DNA from: Nocardia australiensis
Lineage (GTDB): Bacteria; Actinomycetota; Actinomycetes; Mycobacteriales; Mycobacteriaceae
Direction of reading: 5' to 3'
Assembly: GCF_020733705.1 (NCBI RefSeq)
Contig: NZ_JAJFZM010000017.1
Coordinates: forward strand, 186,001 to 250,000
DNA length: 64,000 nt
The position numbers were made by a program, and so were the translations under genes. The notes below the pieces were generated by a model that ran no database searches, was not told the origin of the DNA, and saw only the letters and a program-made list of their open reading frames with translations. Positions 60,704 to 64,000 of this stretch are shown here, in pieces (position 1 is the stretch's first letter; each line of letters begins with the position of its first letter).

Positions 60704-62323
60704 TTATCGATGCCGCATGTCCTTGCGGGCGCGGCGCGGCTGACGTTGGGATTCGTCCCGGACGCGCTCGGCGAGTTCCTCGGGAATGTAGCGAACGATG
60801 TCATTGCGCGAGGAGATCATCAATTTCTGGCGAATCGTCGCGACCTGCGCGTCCACAGTCCGGATGGAACTGCGCCGGCGAATCGCGATCGCGCTGTTGG
60901 GCCAGCCGGCCGCGGCGAACACAGCGACATCGCGCTCGGCTCGGGACAGCTCGTTCCATGGCGACAACGAACGCGCCGACCGGGTCACGGTGGCGGGCGA
61001 AGCCGACCACGGGCGTGAGCGCGGTTCACGGCGGGCTGCCTCGACCGCGAGCCGAATCTCCCTTGCCACCAGGTTTCCGACCGGTAAGCCGCGATCGGCG
61101 CCCTCGATGCCGAACACGATGTCGTGCCAGGCGACCCGTGCCTCATCGAGCCATGCCCTGTTCTGTGGGCCATACCACTTGACGTGCCCCGCAACGGCTC
61201 TGCTCCGGAAATACCGACGGTGCGTTGTGGCCAGACGAGCCGCCGCACCGGCGTCCCGGTGCTGCAACCGATCACGAGCGAAGACCTGCACACTTTCGGT
61301 CAGGTACCAGTTGAAGCTGGTCAGGGTGAAGTGCACCGAGAGCAACGACCGATCCGCGAGCCGCTCCAGCAGGTGCTCGATGTCTTCCGACGGCAGCGCG
61401 TCATCGGCGCACACCGCGATCACGGCGTCGAGTGCTATTCCCGGACGGGGTGATTCGTTGTCGGTCTCATACCCCGCCGCGAAGACGGACAACCGCTCGA
61501 GCAGCAACTGTTCGCGCTCACTACACAAATCGAAGGACCAGGCCACCACGTCGCGCACACCGCGATGGCGCACATCGATGCCGGCCTGGGCGCCATGCGC
61601 CCACCGCAAACGCTTATCGTCGACGCCGCCGGTGAGTTCGCGCAAAACCATCGCGGGCGGTTGATACCGCAGCCGCGCCGCGGCCAACCGGATGAACAGC
61701 GGGTTGTGGTCGACACGGCGGCAGATCCCGGCTGCGAGAGTGGTCTGGCGCGGATCGTCCGGAATGCTCCGGCCGACGAGTTCGGCACGCTGCTGGAACA
61801 ATTCGAGTGACTGGCGAGGCGAGAGTGGCGGCACCGCCACGATGTACTCGTCAACCCACCCGATCGGTTCCCTGCTGGTGGCAACGATCGTCAGATCCGG
61901 CGCGGCCTCGAGTAGATCCACGATCAGCGAACCCGCGGCCTCGAGCACGTGCTCGCAGTTGTCCAGCACCAACACTGCTCGATTGTCGCAGCGGCCACCG
62001 CCACCACCGGCCGCATCACGCTCGGGTCGCTGCGCGACCGCGTCACCTACCGCCGAGCGCAACATATCCCGCTCGGTGGCCGCGCGGTCCGGGTCCCATT
62101 CGGTCAGGCAGGTCCAATAGACGCGACGCTGCCGGGCGCGATGCACCCGACCGGTCGCCTCCGCGGCCAGTCGTGTCTTACCGATTCCGCCGGGACCGAC
62201 CAGGGTGATCAGCCTGGCACCCCCGGCCAGCATGGCCACGAGCCGGTCCAATTCCTTTTCGCGGCCAACGAATTCGCTGGTGGATGCCGCCAGCACGTCG
62301 CCGCGAGTGTGTACCAGGGACAT
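60704..62323 (-). CDS. Shorter ATPase-LuxR regulator, paralogue of the downstream gene
   Basis: A 539-residue paralogue of the 858-residue regulator encoded immediately downstream. The NTPase (TLVGPGGIGKTRLAAEATGR, VLVLDNCEHVLEAAG, TSREPIGWVDEYI) and LuxR helix-turn-helix (LSRAERDVAVFAAAGWPNSA, IRTVDAQVATIRQKLM) align residue for residue, but the long helical middle is absent: after WHDIVFGIEGADRGL the sequence passes through a short linker to the helix-turn-helix. It is 80 bp upstream of the larger gene on the same strand and arose by tandem duplication. Confidence 0.83.
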   Translation of the reverse strand: MSLVHTRGDVLAASTSEFVGREKELDRLVAMLAGGARLITLVGPGGIGKTRLAAEATGRVHRARQRRVYWTCLTEWDPDRAATERDMLRSAVGDAVAQRPERDAAGGGGGRCDNRAVLVLDNCEHVLEAAGSLIVDLLEAAPDLTIVATSREPIGWVDEYIVAVPPLSPRQSLELFQQRAELVGRSIPDDPRQTTLAAGICRRVDHNPLFIRLAAARLRYQPPAMVLRELTGGVDDKRLRWAHGAQAGIDVRHRGVRDVVAWSFDLCSEREQLLLERLSVFAAGYETDNESPRPGIALDAVIAVCADDALPSEDIEHLLERLADRSLLSVHFTLTSFNWYLTESVQVFARDRLQHRDAGAAARLATTHRRYFRSRAVAGHVKWYGPQNRAWLDEARVAWHDIVFGIEGADRGLPVGNLVAREIRLAVEAARREPRSRPWSASPATVTRSARSLSPWNELSRAERDVAVFAAAGWPNSAIAIRRRSSIRTVDAQVATIRQKLMISSRNDIVRYIPEELAERVRDESQRQPRRARKDMRHR

Positions 62324-62382
62324 ACGAACGAAAGTTAGCCGACGCAGCGCCGACGCGTTGGAAATTTTCGGTTACGGGTGCG

Positions 62383-62985
62383 CTACGCCGATATTCGCGA
62401 CGTTGTGTGGGTCGCCTGCTGGTAGTGCATCTGCACGACCGCGCTGTCGAAGGTCATCACGTCGACCAGCTGCAGATCCGCCATCACCGCTGGTGTCGGA
62501 AACAGCGGAACGCCACTGCCCAGGACCAGCGGATGAACGAACAGCCGGTATTCGTCGATCAGATCGTGTCTTATGAAGGCCGAAGCCGTTTCGGCGCCAC
62601 CGAACAGCACCATATTGCAGTCGGGCTGCTGTCGTAGTCTTGATATCTCCTCGACCATGCCCTCATGCACAACTCTGGAGTTCCAGTTCGCGCGGCGCAT
62701 GCTGCGCGAGAAGACGAGCTTCGGCGTCTGCTTCCAGCAGCGCGCGAACTCGACATAGAACTCCGAGATGGCCGGATCCCCATCCGCCGTCGGCCAGAAC
62801 GATGCCATCATCTCGAACGTCTTGCGCCCGTACAGGAATAGGTCGGCCGCGCGGAGTTCATCGAGGAATGACTCGCACAGCTCCTCGTCCACCATCGGCC
62901 AGTGGATTTCCTGATCCGGCCCCTCCGCAAAGCCGTCAAGCGACATCTGCATCCACAGTGTCACGCTTCCCATTACACAACCCAT
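62383..62985 (-). CDS. RibD C-terminal/dihydrofolate reductase-like protein (second copy)
   Basis: A 200-residue RibD_C-fold protein. Features are VTLWMQMSLDGFAEG, DLFLYGRKTFEMMASFWPTA, NMVLFGGAETASAFIRHD and VHPLVLGSGVPLF. The start at 62985 has GAGGG 6 nt upstream; an ATG at 62973 is possible. It lies downstream of a MerR regulator on the same strand and may be its target. Function and substrate are unknown. Confidence 0.82.
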   Translation of the reverse strand: MGCVMGSVTLWMQMSLDGFAEGPDQEIHWPMVDEELCESFLDELRAADLFLYGRKTFEMMASFWPTADGDPAISEFYVEFARCWKQTPKLVFSRSMRRANWNSRVVHEGMVEEISRLRQQPDCNMVLFGGAETASAFIRHDLIDEYRLFVHPLVLGSGVPLFPTPAVMADLQLVDVMTFDSAVVQMHYQQATHTTSRISA

Positions 62986-63176
62986 CTGCTGCCCTCATGC
63001 CAGAGTCAAGATTGTCGAGGTAGGAGCGGGGATCGCGCATCGGTAGATCCGCGCACAACATACCTAGGTATAGAGTGCGCCGCTGCGCGTCCACCTAACC
63101 TACCGCTGTTTAACGGCACGTTGCGTGCCCAGTACCTTCAGCTGTGGGAATAGCGACAGCACGCCCACAGTGGCGG

Positions 63177-63923
63177 TCAATCCTCGGTGAGCGCCTCGGC
63201 CAGTTCGGTGTCTTGATCGAGGTACCGTGCGACAAACAGATTTACGAGCTCCGCAGTTGTCTCACCGGGCAGACTTCGGGCTGTTCGCAGGCGGTCACCG
63301 AGTTCCACCTGTTCCGCCGAACCTCGTTCGGACTGTTGGAAACTCGCGAAGGCCGTCCGGCGGAACAGGTCGACGAAACGACGCGCGATGCGGTCGGCGT
63401 CGCCGCGGAGCCTTTCGAGTTCGTCGAGAATCTCGGGAATTGGTACGCCCGCGCCGGCCAGCTTTTCGATGACGCGAATCAGGCGGCGGTCGGAGATACG
63501 GTAGGTTGCCGCGTCGACGGGCTCGTACAGACCGGCCGCCACCACCCGGGCCAGGCCATTGGGAACGTCACGGTAGCGCTCGACAAGTTCTGTCGCGGCA
63601 ATCGTTTCGCCCGGCTCCGCACTCGGCACGGCAACTGACGATTCCGCCTCCCCAGCATCGGCCACGCCGAGGATATCGCCCAGATCGTCACCGCGACCCC
63701 AGGCGTTGAGGAGTTCCTTGATGCCGTTGAGTTTGATCCCGCGGTCCAACAATCGGCTGATGGTCCGCACCCGATTGAGATGCTCCGGCCCATAGAACCC
63801 GGTCCGCCCCTTGACCTGCGGTGGGGGCAGCACGCCGCGCTCGTGATAGACCCGCAGACTCCGCACGGTCGTGCCAGCCTGACGTGCCAGCTCGTCGATC
63901 GTGTATTCCACACCGGCAGCCAT
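63177..63923 (-). CDS. MerR-family transcriptional regulator
   Basis: A 248-residue regulator with an N-terminal MerR winged helix (YTIDELARQAGTTVRSLRVY, VLPPPQVKGRTGFYGPEHLNRVRTI) and a longer helical C-terminus including a second HTH-like segment (YRISDRRLIRVIEKLAGAG) and QQSERGSAEQVELGDRL. No cysteine cluster for metals is seen, so it is more like drug- or stress-responsive MerR proteins. It is followed by the RibD-like gene 191 bp downstream. Confidence 0.82.
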   Translation of the reverse strand: MAAGVEYTIDELARQAGTTVRSLRVYHERGVLPPPQVKGRTGFYGPEHLNRVRTISRLLDRGIKLNGIKELLNAWGRGDDLGDILGVADAGEAESSVAVPSAEPGETIAATELVERYRDVPNGLARVVAAGLYEPVDAATYRISDRRLIRVIEKLAGAGVPIPEILDELERLRGDADRIARRFVDLFRRTAFASFQQSERGSAEQVELGDRLRTARSLPGETTAELVNLFVARYLDQDTELAEALTED

Positions 63924-64000
63924 TCTTCAAGGATGGCACATCGGGCCCATTTCGACCGCTAGCGCAGCTGCGCTGTGTTCACCGCCATAGACCATCAGCG

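Overview
The window looks like chromosomal DNA of a high-GC actinobacterium, most probably Nocardia or a close member of the Mycobacteriales. The evidence is uniformly high GC, frequent GTG/TTG starts, and a housekeeping backbone in the order known from Mycobacterium tuberculosis Rv2903c-Rv2927c followed by Rv2965c-Rv2967c. That backbone is lepB, rplS, trmD, rimM, KH protein, rpsP, amidohydrolase, ffh, glnD, glnB, amt, ftsY, smc, acyP, OsmC, mutM, rnc, DUF177, DivIVA-like, coaD, rsmD, pyc. No rRNA, tRNA, insertion sequence, prophage or CRISPR array was seen.

Region by region. 0-1.2 kb: lepB (cut by the window edge) and rplS. 1.4-9.0 kb: an insertion relative to M. tuberculosis with a membrane protein, tex, two translationally coupled acyl-CoA synthetases and a divergent GAF-LuxR regulator. 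9.1-14.6 kb: ribosome and secretion genes (trmD, rimM, KH, rpsP, ffh) and an amidohydrolase; the ffh-amidohydrolase gap carries 112-bp tandem repeats and large palindromes. 14.7-21.4 kb: the nitrogen cluster amt-glnB-glnD behind a GlnR-like operator, plus ftsY. 21.5-25.6 kb: DUF2237 and smc. 25.8-30.4 kb: small membrane proteins, a cluster of an ATP-grasp ligase-like enzyme, a Gly-rich membrane protein and a DUF350 protein that recalls proteobacterial YgiB/YgiC/YjfL, then acyP and OsmC.

30.5-39.2 kb: a divergent high-affinity potassium system, kdpE-kdpD on the minus strand and kdpF-A-B-C on the plus strand. Two tiny membrane-peptide genes (57 and 27 residues) sit at the 5' ends of the two operons, and a perfect 22-bp tandem repeat lies in the shared control region. 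39.3-44.6 kb: a glycosyltransferase/glycogen-debranching-like pair, a PHP hydrolase with a PolX-like helix-hairpin-helix, and a RibD-like reductase. 44.6-53.4 kb: mutM, rnc, rpmF, DUF177, DivIVA-like, GtrA, coaD, rsmD, pyc.

53.4-64 kb: a cobalamin riboswitch in front of metE, then an accessory tail with two small secreted proteins, two tandem ATPase-LuxR regulators (one lacking the middle domain), a second RibD-like reductase and a MerR regulator. Working together, the window links protein export and translation, nitrogen sensing (GlnD-GlnB-Amt), potassium homeostasis (Kdp), anaplerosis (Pyc) and B12-dependent control of methionine synthesis. Function calls rest on motifs read directly from the translations; no database search was run.
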